From JBBDYG01 sp040901765 (lineage in GTDB: Bacteria; Planctomycetota; Planctomycetia; Pirellulales; Lacipirellulaceae), in assembly GCA_040901765.1 (NCBI GenBank), contig JBBDYG010000125.1, positions 1 to 59,827 of the forward strand: DNA of 59,827 nt. The letters are read 5' to 3'. The position numbers and the translations under genes were made by a program. Position 1 is the first letter of the stretch. Each line of letters starts with the position of its first letter. The notes beneath the pieces are model-generated. The model had not been told where the DNA came from and did not search any database. It saw only the letters and a program-made list of their open reading frames with translations. Shown one piece after another: positions 24,663 to 33,695 of this stretch.

Positions 24663-27107
24663 ATGTCAACGATATTAGCGGTGAAACCGCACCTGAACTG
24701 GTTGGCCCTATTTTACATTTGTGTTTGGCCCTGTGCGGGGTTCACCAACGAGTTGTCGGTTCGGCCGATCGACTATTGGAATGTGGAATTGCAATGGGCA
24801 TCCATCCCAAACGTTGATGGCTCGTTAACCGCTCGAACTACAATCGTTCAGCCCCAGGGTTTTGAACGGGTGATTGAGTCGCCGGTCGAGGTCAGCGCGG
24901 GGAAGGCGCGTTGTCAACTATTATATCCCCTCGTCGACGAGGGGCGATTCGATGTGACGCCCGGCAATTGGAACGGCTACTGGGTCATGGGTGAGTACCA
25001 ATTTAAATCTGAGTTGCTAGACGGAACCACGGTCGTTCATACGGCTGAGGCGACGCTTGACCCCATGTCGCTCTGCCAGCGCGACAATTATGGTCCGATC
25101 TTTTCCAAGTACCCGCAACAGTTTATCGAATGCTCGCCGATCAGGCCGGCGTACATCGACGATGACCAAATGGGCTTCACGATCCGCACAATTCCCGATC
25201 GAGTCGCCACCTGTACGGCGGTCGTCGATGTCATCGCTCGGGACGATGAAAAACAACTGGCCGGTCCTTGGACAATGGCGCTTACCGGCGATGTGGTCGA
25301 GCAAAGTTTTGATTCGTCCGGATGGCCGCGAGGTGAATACTGGATTCGCATCCAACTTGAGCAGGACGGAAAACCAGTGGGACCGTACCTGATTCGGAAA
25401 GTGTGGAAGGAGATTTTGCCGACTAAAAGATCTGTCGCAGCTCCGCGGCGAATCGGCAGCGAACCCCAGCTTTTCGTTAGTCCTCACGGAATCGCATCCG
25501 CCGAAGGAATTCGCTTTGTTCCCGATGAATTGAAGAAAGAACCCAATGGCCCTCTGGTGACCATGGACAAGCCGTGGGAGACGGAGCTGTTGTACTCCAA
25601 GACGCTGCACTACGACACGAACGAAAAGCAGTTCGTGATGGAATATGAGCTCGCGGGCGGCGACCGGCGGCGGGACGCCGAACGTGCCCAACTGCCCTCA
25701 ACGATCTGTCGGGCGGTGTCGGCCGATGGGCTGAAGTGGACAAAGCCGTCGCTCGGGCTGGTTAACTACCAAGGATCGACCGACAACAATCTGGTTCCGC
25801 CGGGAGAGGAGTTCGTTCCCCCCCGAGACAAGAACCTTGCCGCCGATCTGTCACACGACTACGACCAGGCCACCTTCCGCCACTATGATTCGCTGAAGGA
25901 TGGTCCCGTCAACATGCAAAACGTATTCGTGACGTCGGTGAAGGCGTCGTTTGCCAATCAGTGCCCCCACGAGAGCAGCCACCCTTTCCGCATCGGCACC
26001 TGGCCGATGGAGAAGCGCGGGAACGAGTACCTGGTGCTCACCCGCGAGGCAATTCTGTATGTGGGAACGGGCATGGACTTGTATCACTCGACGGAGAAGA
26101 TCACGCTGCATGTCGAAGACAAGGCGACCGGCACTCTTTATTACTTCTTTCGCCCAGGAGCGCCTTCCTACCCGCCGCACGACGCCCCCTACGACAACAT
26201 GCACATGGCTCGCCGCTGCCTGGGCGTAATGTGGTCGAGTGATGGTTTGAACTGGGACCGGCGCCTTGTTGTCGTGCCCGATGAGGACGACGTAGCCGGT
26301 GCCCAGTTCTACTACAATGTGCTCTACGCCGACGAGCGAGAGTTAAGCTCCGCTCGACCGGCCATGGCCCTGGAGGATCACTGGAATAAAACGGCGGTCG
26401 CTTGCGATCAGCCGGCGGTCGGCTCGTTGACCGTCTACGACGCCAAAGGAAACCGGCTCTGGCCGGAACTTGTCGCTGTCGACGATTTGCTTCATTGGCG
26501 TCGTTTCGACACTCGCCAAAAAATGATTCCCAACGGTCTCGCAGGAAGCCATGATTTCGGGCTGATCAAGGTCGAAGGCGAATACCATCAATTCGACAAC
26601 CAGTGGTGGTTCCCCTATCAAGCGATCAACACGTACCACCAGGATTACATTGGCTTGGCCAAGATGGACGATATCGAACAATTCAAGCAAACGTATCCGA
26701 ACTATGTGGAAATGCCCGGTTTTGTCGATTGGCAGCAGTTTTGGGAGCGCTGCAAGTCGATGCGATACTACACCGGCATTGCCCGTTGCGAGGAAGGGCG
26801 TATCTGCCATGTTGAGCCGGCGGAAACCGAAGGCACGCTACAAACGCTGCCGATCGTGATCGAAGGTGATGCGTTGGTCGTCAATGCGATTGTGCCGCCG
26901 CGCGGCTCGTTGCAGGTCGAGGTGCTCGACGAACATGGAAAGCCCATTCCCGGTTTCGACGAGAAGGCCTGCCGAACCGTCGAGGGCGATTCACTCGCGC
27001 ATGAGGTCGCTTGGAAGGATCGGCAATTGAGCGAGCTTCAAAACAATACGGTTCATCTAAGGTTCCTGCTAAATCGCGCGCAGTTGTATGGTTATCGCCT
27101 TCGATGA
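24663..27107 (+). CDS. Large secreted propeller protein (propeller family 2)
   Basis: An 814-residue exported protein. The open frame begins upstream, but the ATG at 24663 starts a normal signal peptide (LNWLALFYICVWPCAG). Residues about 25-260 are beta-rich Ig-like domains (LTARTTIVQPQGF, GNWNGYWVMGEYQFKSELLD). Then comes a propeller of the kind seen at 21588 (GSEPQLFVSPHGI, VSADGLKWTKPSL, SSDGLNWDRRLVVVPD). The C-terminal domain (ALVVNAIVPPRGSLQVEVLD..GKPIPGF) is shared with the other two propellers. A carbohydrate-active or glycan-binding role outside the cytoplasm is likely. It starts a plus-strand operon with a Tat-exported propeller. Confidence 0.85.
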   Translation: MSTILAVKPHLNWLALFYICVWPCAGFTNELSVRPIDYWNVELQWASIPNVDGSLTARTTIVQPQGFERVIESPVEVSAGKARCQLLYPLVDEGRFDVTPGNWNGYWVMGEYQFKSELLDGTTVVHTAEATLDPMSLCQRDNYGPIFSKYPQQFIECSPIRPAYIDDDQMGFTIRTIPDRVATCTAVVDVIARDDEKQLAGPWTMALTGDVVEQSFDSSGWPRGEYWIRIQLEQDGKPVGPYLIRKVWKEILPTKRSVAAPRRIGSEPQLFVSPHGIASAEGIRFVPDELKKEPNGPLVTMDKPWETELLYSKTLHYDTNEKQFVMEYELAGGDRRRDAERAQLPSTICRAVSADGLKWTKPSLGLVNYQGSTDNNLVPPGEEFVPPRDKNLAADLSHDYDQATFRHYDSLKDGPVNMQNVFVTSVKASFANQCPHESSHPFRIGTWPMEKRGNEYLVLTREAILYVGTGMDLYHSTEKITLHVEDKATGTLYYFFRPGAPSYPPHDAPYDNMHMARRCLGVMWSSDGLNWDRRLVVVPDEDDVAGAQFYYNVLYADERELSSARPAMALEDHWNKTAVACDQPAVGSLTVYDAKGNRLWPELVAVDDLLHWRRFDTRQKMIPNGLAGSHDFGLIKVEGEYHQFDNQWWFPYQAINTYHQDYIGLAKMDDIEQFKQTYPNYVEMPGFVDWQQFWERCKSMRYYTGIARCEEGRICHVEPAETEGTLQTLPIVIEGDALVVNAIVPPRGSLQVEVLDEHGKPIPGFDEKACRTVEGDSLAHEVAWKDRQLSELQNNTVHLRFLLNRAQLYGYRLR

Positions 27108-27133
27108 CTAGGTGATTCAAATGAGGTTTTGAT

Positions 27134-28387
27134 ATGGGCAAGGTCGGGCTCTCGCGCCGTGAGATGATGATCCAGTGCGGTGCTTTGGGTATTGGCTCGT
27201 TGTGCGCGGGGCGAATTGCCGCTGCGCCAAATGAGCTTCCGGCCAACGCTCGTGTGATCACGCGCGGGCCGAAGCATCACTGGTTCGGTTACTACGACAA
27301 GTTCGAGTTCGATCCGAGCGACCGCTATGTATTGGGAATGGAGGTCGATTTTGAGCATCGCTCTCCACGGACCGACGATGAGATTCGAGTAGGCATGGTC
27401 GATCTGGCAGACGGCGACCGCTGGATCGATCTCGGTTCCACCACTGCCTGGTGCTGGCAGCAGGGTTGCATGCTGCAATGGCTTCCCGGATCCGCGTCGA
27501 AGATTATTTGGAACGACCGGGAAGACGGCCGATACGTCGCTCGCATTCTCGACGTAACCACCGGAAAGCAGCGAACCGTGCCCCATCCGGTGTATACCGT
27601 CAGTGGCGATGGCAAGGTCGGTTTGACGCCCGATTTCCGTCGCATCGCCGATGTCCGCCCGGGGTATGGCTACGTCGGGTTGCCCGATCCGTATGCCCAC
27701 GACCTCGCGCCCAAAGAGTCGGGCATAATTCGAGTCGATCTCGAGTCGGGGCAGGGCGAGATGATTCTATCGATCGCCGACATCGTCGCCATGGGAACGA
27801 TTCCCAAGGCGGCGCCGGGCATCAAGCACCATGCCTATCATCTGCTGTTCAATCCAGACAGCAGTCGATTTGTGTTTCTCCACCGTTGGAATTATCCGAA
27901 CGGCACCCGGCTGTCGCGAATGATAACTGCCAACCCGGATGGAAGCGATGTGCGCATTCTCGACGACAACGGATTGACTTCGCATTTCATCTGGCGCGAC
28001 GAGCGACATATTTTGGCGTGGTCCGACCAGCCCAGCCATGGTCCGAGGCTCTATATGTTTGAAGACGGCAGCGACAAAATAGAAGCTGTCGCTGAGGATG
28101 CCATCCGCCACGATGGCCATTGTAATTATTTGCCGGGCGGGGAGTGGATTCTCGACGACACTTACCCCGACGCGGAGCGCAACCAGGAAGTGTTCCTGTA
28201 TCACCCCGAAACGAAGCGACGCGTTACGCTGGGCCGGTTTCATTCTCCCGCCGAGTATACGGGCGAATGGCGTTGCGATACCCATCCCCGCGTCAGCCGT
28301 AGCGGCCGCATGCTTGCCATCGATTCGCCCTACCAAGACGAAGGTCGCCAACTGCACTTAATGGATCTGAGCGGCGTTATCGGATGA
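27134..28387 (+). CDS. Tat-exported beta-propeller, PL22-like
   Basis: A 417-residue protein with a twin-arginine-type signal (SRREMMIQCGALGIGSLCAG). The mature part is a beta-propeller with conserved His clusters: GPKHHWFGYYDKFEFDPSDRY, IKHHAYHLLFNPDSSRFVFL, RHDGHCNYLPGGEWILDD and CDTHPRVSRSG. The pattern resembles the oligogalacturonate-lyase (PL22) propellers, in which such histidines bind a metal; that link is inference. It lies 26 bases after the large propeller and partly overlaps the open frame of the dioxygenase-like gene, so it is in the same operon. It could cleave a uronate oligosaccharide in the periplasm. Confidence 0.8.
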   Translation: MGKVGLSRREMMIQCGALGIGSLCAGRIAAAPNELPANARVITRGPKHHWFGYYDKFEFDPSDRYVLGMEVDFEHRSPRTDDEIRVGMVDLADGDRWIDLGSTTAWCWQQGCMLQWLPGSASKIIWNDREDGRYVARILDVTTGKQRTVPHPVYTVSGDGKVGLTPDFRRIADVRPGYGYVGLPDPYAHDLAPKESGIIRVDLESGQGEMILSIADIVAMGTIPKAAPGIKHHAYHLLFNPDSSRFVFLHRWNYPNGTRLSRMITANPDGSDVRILDDNGLTSHFIWRDERHILAWSDQPSHGPRLYMFEDGSDKIEAVAEDAIRHDGHCNYLPGGEWILDDTYPDAERNQEVFLYHPETKRRVTLGRFHSPAEYTGEWRCDTHPRVSRSGRMLAIDSPYQDEGRQLHLMDLSGVIG

Positions 28388-28482
28388 TCGGCCGCGACGC
28401 AAGCGACCGCGTCTCTCGACGCGATCCTGCCAGAAGCTTGCCGCCGGCACATGACTGTTTATGTTCACCTGGAGAGCAAAGT

Positions 28483-29268
28483 ATGAACCTTGTTGATGCG
28501 ACTTTTCAATACTCCAACGAGGACCACGCGCACTATGAGAAGTCCGGATATTGTATCGTTGGCAAATTTCTTAGCGACGAGGGAATCGCGCATTGCCGAC
28601 GCGAAGTCACATTGATGATGCAGGAGAAGAAGCTGCCCGACCTGCCGGCCGATCGCATCATATCCGCTCATCAGCAAGAACCGTGGCTGTGGGAGCTCGC
28701 GACTCAACCGGCGCTCCTCGACTTGATGGAAAAGCAGGTCGGACCGAATCTCGTGCTGTGGTCATCGCACCTGGTATGCAAGCCGCCGCGATCGGGGTTT
28801 CATGTGCCCTGGCATCAGGACACGCCATACTGGAATATCTCGGGACCGCTGCCGGGATCGATTTGGCTCGCGCTGGACGATATCGACGCGGAGAACGGCG
28901 GCATGTGTCTCTTGCCCAACTGGCATAACAAGGGTACTTTGCCGCGTCGTTCGACCGGATCCGAGGTATTCTCCGAAGAGATCGCGCCGGATGCGTTGCC
29001 GGAGAATATCGAGGAGCTTAAGCTGCAATACGAATTCCCCGCCGGCTGGCTCGCGACGCATGACACCATGTTGCCGCACACGTCGGAGCCGAACTCGTCC
29101 GATCGCTGGCGTCGGGTGATCGTTCTCCGATACATGACGCCCGACGGCGAAATGGGCTCGAAGGTCTACAACGACTATCGCACCGGCCAGCCGTTTGATC
29201 GCGAGTACTACCTAGTGCGGGGAGAGGGCAAAGGCAATCCGCGGCTCAAGTACAGCCCGTTTTCATAA
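28483..29268 (+). CDS. Phytanoyl-CoA dioxygenase family protein
   Basis: A 261-residue Fe(II)/2-oxoglutarate oxygenase. The iron ligands are visible as H111 and D113 in HVPWHQDTPYW and a distal His (H199 in MLPHTSEPN). The Arg expected to hold 2-oxoglutarate follows in RWRRVIVLRYM. The frame extends upstream into the propeller gene, but ATG 28483 has a GGAGAG site 6-7 bases upstream. Family members hydroxylate diverse small molecules; nothing here points to lipids. Its position between a propeller and an aldolase suggests action on a sugar-derived compound. It has no signal peptide, so it is cytoplasmic. Confidence 0.9.
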   Translation: MNLVDATFQYSNEDHAHYEKSGYCIVGKFLSDEGIAHCRREVTLMMQEKKLPDLPADRIISAHQQEPWLWELATQPALLDLMEKQVGPNLVLWSSHLVCKPPRSGFHVPWHQDTPYWNISGPLPGSIWLALDDIDAENGGMCLLPNWHNKGTLPRRSTGSEVFSEEIAPDALPENIEELKLQYEFPAGWLATHDTMLPHTSEPNSSDRWRRVIVLRYMTPDGEMGSKVYNDYRTGQPFDREYYLVRGEGKGNPRLKYSPFS

Positions 29269-29331
29269 ATCGCCGCCGCTGGGTAGGCTCCATCAATCAT
29301 TTCTTCCCCGATACACGTCTGAGGATCGAGA

Positions 29332-30237
29332 ATGCTTTCGCTGCATGGAATAATTCCAGCATTAGTCACACCTTCCGACGGAAGCGGGGCGGTCAATCTT
29401 CGGCCCGTACCCAAATTGATCGATTTCATGCTGTCGCGGCGGGTTGATGGATTCTTTATTGGCGGCACGACCGGCGAGGGTTTTCGACTCACCACCGAGG
29501 AGCGGAAAGGACTCGCGGAAATCGCCGTCGAACACGTCGCGCGGCGGGTGCCCGTCGTGATCCATGTCGGCAGCATGAATTCGCGCGAAGCGGCGGCATT
29601 GGCGCGCCACGCGGCGCAAATCGGCGCCGACGCCGTGTCGTCCGTCCTTCCGTTCTATTACGCATACGACTTGCCGGAGATTCGCGGCTATTACCAGTCG
29701 ATTGCGGATAGTTGCGGGCTACCCATCATCATTTACTGCTTGACGGGCGCTGGAGACACTTCCTTTGGAGCCGAACGCTTTTTGGACGTGATGTCGTCCG
29801 TGGACGGTCTTTACGGCATCAAGTTCTCAGAAAACGATCTGTTCAAAATGCAGTGCCTGGCTCAATTGGGCGACGGGCGAGTTCACTTGTACGGCGGCGT
29901 CGACATGCTCGCGCTGGCCATGTTGGCGATGGGAGCCAAGGGACTCATCGGCTCCGGCTACAATGCGGTTCCTGAGCCGTGGGTCGAGCTGCGAGACGCG
30001 TTTTCTCGCGGCGACATGACGCGCGCCATCGAACTGCAAGGGCGGATCACCTACTACATGCGACGATTCGGCGCGACTCAGCCGATCGCGCGGGCGAAAT
30101 ATCTGCTTCGGCTTCGCGGCATTGACGTGGGTCAGCCCTGGCCGCCGCACGCACCCTTGTCGGCCGAGCAGGAAAAACTCTTAGCGGAGATTCTGGCGGA
30201 AATGAAGGCCGATCCGCTGCTCAAAATGCGCGATTGA
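29332..30237 (+). CDS. DHDPS/N-acetylneuraminate-lyase family aldolase
   Basis: A 301-residue class I aldolase of the dihydrodipicolinate synthase superfamily. The substrate-binding GGTTGEG (44-50), the catalytic Tyr in IIIYCLTGA (Y135) and the Schiff-base lysine in YGIKFSEND (K164) are all present. It is unlikely to be housekeeping DapA, because it stands in a sugar operon and lacks the usual YNVPGRT form after the tyrosine. It probably cleaves or forms a 2-keto-3-deoxy sugar acid, as sialate lyase and KDG aldolase do. It is the last gene of the plus-strand operon and converges with the second AGE epimerase. Confidence 0.92.
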   Translation: MLSLHGIIPALVTPSDGSGAVNLRPVPKLIDFMLSRRVDGFFIGGTTGEGFRLTTEERKGLAEIAVEHVARRVPVVIHVGSMNSREAAALARHAAQIGADAVSSVLPFYYAYDLPEIRGYYQSIADSCGLPIIIYCLTGAGDTSFGAERFLDVMSSVDGLYGIKFSENDLFKMQCLAQLGDGRVHLYGGVDMLALAMLAMGAKGLIGSGYNAVPEPWVELRDAFSRGDMTRAIELQGRITYYMRRFGATQPIARAKYLLRLRGIDVGQPWPPHAPLSAEQEKLLAEILAEMKADPLLKMRD

Positions 30238-30285
30238 GCGATTGTGGCACGACTCTCCGATCTCCGAGTCGGTGAATTCACGAGT

Positions 30286-31500
30286 CTAGCCGCGTGCGCG
30301 CATCTCTTCCAGAATCTTCCAACACACCAGTTTCATGCGCGGCAGGTGGAACGGCCCTTTCCAATTATTGCCTTTGAGCGACACGCTGAGCCGACAATCT
30401 CGGTGCAAGTATCCGTACCACTCGCCAAATTCACGATCGGGAAAATGCTTGTAGGCCCAATCGTGAATCATGGTATGCCAGCGGGCGTACTTTTCGTCGC
30501 CGGTTAAATGATAGGCTAGCAGCGTGGCAACGATGGTTTCGTTCTGCGGCCACCAAAACTTCATGTCGTGCCAATAGTCAAAAACCGGAAGTCCCTTCAC
30601 ATCAACGAAGTAAAGCATGCCGCCGTACTCGCGGTCCCAGCCACGCTCCCACATCCAGTCCAGCATTTGGCAGCCGAGCCGAATCAATTCCTGATCGTTA
30701 CGGTGCTGTCCTTCTCGCATGATGAACCAGGCGCCCTCAATTGCATGGCCGGGATTGAGCGTGCGGCCATCGAAGTGGTCGCTTAGCTCGCCGTTGGCGA
30801 GAACAGTTTCCATGACGCACTTGATGTCTTCTTTGACGTGCAGCGTGCGGATCGTGTCGATGCTCCGGTCGATCCATTCGTTAGCCTCCTCCAACTGAAT
30901 CGATTCTCTTAGCTCTTGTGCCACATTGATCGCAATCATCGGGAATCCGATCGAAGTGGTTGGTCGTGTGTCGGTGAACTTGGCAGGAGCAGCGTTAGGA
31001 TTGAGATTATGTTCCACAAACCTGCGAAAAGTGCGCCGAGCTTTTTCAGCATATTCGTCGCTGTCCGTGGCCTTTGCAACTTCGCCATAGGCGATCGCCG
31101 CGAAGCTTTCTGAAAACGCATATCGCCGCTTACGAATCGGTTTTCCTTCGCGCGTCAGGAGAAACCACATCCGACCGTCGGCAGGGTCAAACCCATAGCG
31201 ATCAATGAAGTCGATTCCATGCTTCGCCAGATCGAGCCATTCTTGACGGCGCTCAACTTGGTTAAACATTTCGCCGAGCATCCATGTAAACCGTCCTTGA
31301 ACCCAGACGCCTTTGTCGGTGTCAATCACCGCCCCATCCCGTCCCAGGCACGTCATGAAGCCGCCATGTTCGCGGTCGACACTATTGCTGATCCAAAAGG
31401 GCAACACGTCGTTCAGCAGGCCATCGCGGTAGACCTGGATCAACTCTTCGATCCGCTCGGCACTGAGGGCGTCGCGTCCTTCTGCTCCTGCGTCGGTCAT
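30286..31500 (-). CDS. AGE-family sugar epimerase/isomerase (second copy)
   Basis: A 404-residue AGE-family protein. The frame is open further upstream, but the ATG at 31500 overlaps the previous gene's stop as ATGA, typical of translational coupling. Family segments include DREHGGFMTCLGRDG, GRFTWMLGEMFNQ, GRTLNPGHAIEGAWFI and FWWPQNETIVATLLAY. It is clearly homologous to, but diverged from, the copy at 18666-19847, so the two may act on different sugars. Its partner gene is a Gfo/Idh/MocA oxidoreductase. Confidence 0.92.
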   Translation of the reverse strand: MTDAGAEGRDALSAERIEELIQVYRDGLLNDVLPFWISNSVDREHGGFMTCLGRDGAVIDTDKGVWVQGRFTWMLGEMFNQVERRQEWLDLAKHGIDFIDRYGFDPADGRMWFLLTREGKPIRKRRYAFSESFAAIAYGEVAKATDSDEYAEKARRTFRRFVEHNLNPNAAPAKFTDTRPTTSIGFPMIAINVAQELRESIQLEEANEWIDRSIDTIRTLHVKEDIKCVMETVLANGELSDHFDGRTLNPGHAIEGAWFIMREGQHRNDQELIRLGCQMLDWMWERGWDREYGGMLYFVDVKGLPVFDYWHDMKFWWPQNETIVATLLAYHLTGDEKYARWHTMIHDWAYKHFPDREFGEWYGYLHRDCRLSVSLKGNNWKGPFHLPRMKLVCWKILEEMRARG

Positions 31501-32789
31501 CGCTCGTCTCCCGCTTCGGGATACGGATTGTGCTGGCGAGTGTGGCACGCGACCATGTCTTGGGCTTGTTCGTCCCAGCCCATCATTTGGCCGGTCCGCC
31601 ACGATTCATTTGCCATGACGACGGCGGCGACACCCGCGGCGGCAAAATCAACCGGGCAGTTCAGCGCTTCGCCATTTCGCAGGTGGTTGTGGAGGTTCGT
31701 GTGGTGCAGGCGGGGATCCTCGGCTCCTGACTTCTTATGCTCGGCCAAAATCTTGTCGTCTTTATCCTTGGCCACCCACCCCTCGTCCGTAAAGTACAAC
31801 GTTCCGCGATAGCCGCGAATCAAGTGTTCCACGCCGACTCGATTGCTTTGCGTCCCCAGTACATAAACTGTCATTCCGCGAGGGTACTCGCAAATCATTT
31901 CAAAGTTGTCGGGCAGATCGCGGTGCTTGGGCCATTGCCAGATGCCGCCCATTCCCACCACTCGGCGAGGGTACGCTAGGTCACACGCTCTCATAATCCG
32001 CGACAGCCGATGAATGAAGAGGTCCGTGGCAATGCCGCCGGAATACGCCGAGAAGTTGCGCCACTCGAAGTAATGATGCGGATTCCACGGCGCTGAAGGC
32101 GCAGGCCCCAGCCAGGCGTTCCAGTCGAGATCCGGCGGTTTGGGCATATCGTCGTTGAGATCGCTGGCAGCGAACAAACCTTGCTCACCATAGCGGCGGA
32201 CGTACTCGATTTGGGCTTGAACCACCTGACCGATGATGCCCTCACGGATCGCCGTGCCGGCCGAGGAGTAGCTGTCGTCGGACATCGCTTGCACCCCGAC
32301 CTGCACGGGAAGCTTTGTCTCGGCCTGCCGTTTGACAACTGCCAGCGACTCGGCAATCGTATGCGTCATCGGCTTCTCGCAATACACCGCCTTTCCCGCA
32401 TCGAGCGCGTCGAGCGTCATCCGGGCATGTTGATGCTCGGGCGTGGCGATGGTGACATAGTCGATCTCTTTGATATCGAGCACTGCGCGGTAATCAGCGT
32501 ATGAATCGGCCGCGGTGATCTTCTGGGCGCCCTTCTCCGCCCGCGTGCGCCAACAATCGGCGACAGCGATGGCCTGCAGATTGTTCTGATCCTTCAATGC
32601 GAGATAAACATCGAAGTGGTTATCCGCCATACCTCCTGCGCCGATATAGCCAATCCGAATTCGGTCGTTTGCGCCGACGATGTTCGCATAGCTCTTGGCG
32701 GTCCACGATACGCTGGCAGCTACCGCTGCCATCCCAGTTTTCGCCAGGAAGTGCCGCCGCGAGAATCCAGTCAACCGCTTGTCATTCAT
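31497..32789 (-). CDS. Tat-exported Gfo/Idh/MocA oxidoreductase
   Basis: A 430-residue NAD(P)-binding oxidoreductase. The Tat signal is canonical (FSRRHFLAKTGMAAVAASVS), so the protein probably acts in the periplasm with a tightly bound cofactor, as is known for the glycosidase-like members of this family. The Rossmann motif RIGYIGAGGMADNH and the hallmark CEKPMTH are present. The family oxidises sugar hydroxyls or, in related enzymes, cleaves glycosides by a redox route. ATG 32789 starts directly before the Tat motif; the longer frame to 32864 adds a non-signal-like tail. It is coupled to the AGE epimerase by an ATGA overlap. Confidence 0.93.
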   Translation of the reverse strand: MNDKRLTGFSRRHFLAKTGMAAVAASVSWTAKSYANIVGANDRIRIGYIGAGGMADNHFDVYLALKDQNNLQAIAVADCWRTRAEKGAQKITAADSYADYRAVLDIKEIDYVTIATPEHQHARMTLDALDAGKAVYCEKPMTHTIAESLAVVKRQAETKLPVQVGVQAMSDDSYSSAGTAIREGIIGQVVQAQIEYVRRYGEQGLFAASDLNDDMPKPPDLDWNAWLGPAPSAPWNPHHYFEWRNFSAYSGGIATDLFIHRLSRIMRACDLAYPRRVVGMGGIWQWPKHRDLPDNFEMICEYPRGMTVYVLGTQSNRVGVEHLIRGYRGTLYFTDEGWVAKDKDDKILAEHKKSGAEDPRLHHTNLHNHLRNGEALNCPVDFAAAGVAAVVMANESWRTGQMMGWDEQAQDMVACHTRQHNPYPEAGDER

Positions 32790-33125
32790 TTCAAACTCTG
32801 CTTGTTTGGATCGGCGCGCGGTTCGCACTTCGAACCTTGCTGAGCGTCCATTTAGATTCCACATTCCTAATGTGGCGGACTGCTGCGAGAAGTCAAGATT
32901 CGTCCGCCAATTGCAGCCGACGAGCCATCGATGGTTGCGCTATTGCGCGACCTGCGTGGGAGCGGGCCGGCCGAATCGGCAAAGCTTGTGGCAGCGGGCG
33001 ACGATCACTCGAGTTCTGGCTCCAGTCTTCAGCCAATAGCACACGTGAGCGAAAATAACCCAAATGCGCTGTTTTGTGTCTGCTTTTCGGGCCGCGGCGC
33101 AGACTAGCTAAAGGCGGAGTTCGCG
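32790..33125. other. Divergent region, no gene
   Basis: 336 bases between the Gfo/AGE unit and the sigma-factor operon. Nothing coding is supported. A GGAG at 33116-33119 precedes the TTG start of the sigma gene. Promoters for both directions are expected but not resolved. Confidence 0.45.
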
Positions 33126-33695
33126 TTGACCCGCGAGACTGGCATTCAAGGAACTTTTGACGTGCCATCGGACGCAAAGTTTTTGCCGATATTCATGGCC
33201 AATGAGGCCCGGATCCGGGCGTTTATCCGCACTTTGGTAGACGATCCTCTGGCGGTCGACGACGTTTTCCAAGAGGTCGCGTTGGTTCTGTGGCAGAAAT
33301 TCGATCTGTACGACCCGCTTCGCCCGTTCGATGCGTGGGCCAGGGGTATCGTTGCCAAAGAAGTGCTGGTCATGCGTCGTGGAAAGGCCCGCTGCCCGAC
33401 GCCGTTTCCACCGAATGTGGTCGTAGCCATTCTCGATGAGTTTGAGCGTTTTGTAGCGTCGGGCGGGATGACCTCCGAACGAGCCGAAGCCTTGGAGCGT
33501 TGCGTCGAAACCTTGCCGCCCCTGTCGCAGAAAATGTTGCGGCTTCGTTACGGTAAGTCGATGTCCGTCAAGCAGGTGGCATCGTTACTCGGCCGGACAA
33601 TCGCTCCAACTCAGAGGGCCCTTTCGCGTATCCGGCAACGGCTGGCCGATTGCATCGAACGACGCTTGGCGTCGGTCAGTGGCGGAGAACGTTAA
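33126..33695 (+). CDS. ECF-like RNA polymerase sigma factor
   Basis: A 189-residue sigma-70 family protein of the planctomycete/verrucomicrobial ECF type. Region 2 is seen as IRAFIRTLVDDPLAVDDVFQEVALVLWQKF. Region 4 is seen as LPPLSQKMLRLRYGKSMSVKQVASLLGRT with its helix-turn-helix. The start is a TTG with GGAG upstream; the first in-frame ATG (33195) would cut into region 2. Its stop overlaps the start of the FecR-domain gene as TAATG, so the two are translationally coupled. This is the usual sigma/regulator pairing upstream of planctomycete surface-protein clusters. It probably controls the operon that follows. Confidence 0.93.
   Translation: MTRETGIQGTFDVPSDAKFLPIFMANEARIRAFIRTLVDDPLAVDDVFQEVALVLWQKFDLYDPLRPFDAWARGIVAKEVLVMRRGKARCPTPFPPNVVVAILDEFERFVASGGMTSERAEALERCVETLPPLSQKMLRLRYGKSMSVKQVASLLGRTIAPTQRALSRIRQRLADCIERRLASVSGGER

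Noticed and set aside
29332..30237. Housekeeping dihydrodipicolinate synthase (dapA)
   Set aside because: The sequence after the catalytic Tyr differs from DapA and the gene sits in a sugar operon, not with lysine genes.
30247..30285. Hairpin GACTC/GAGTC between convergent genes as a terminator
   Set aside because: The stem is short, the loop is long, and no T run follows on either strand.
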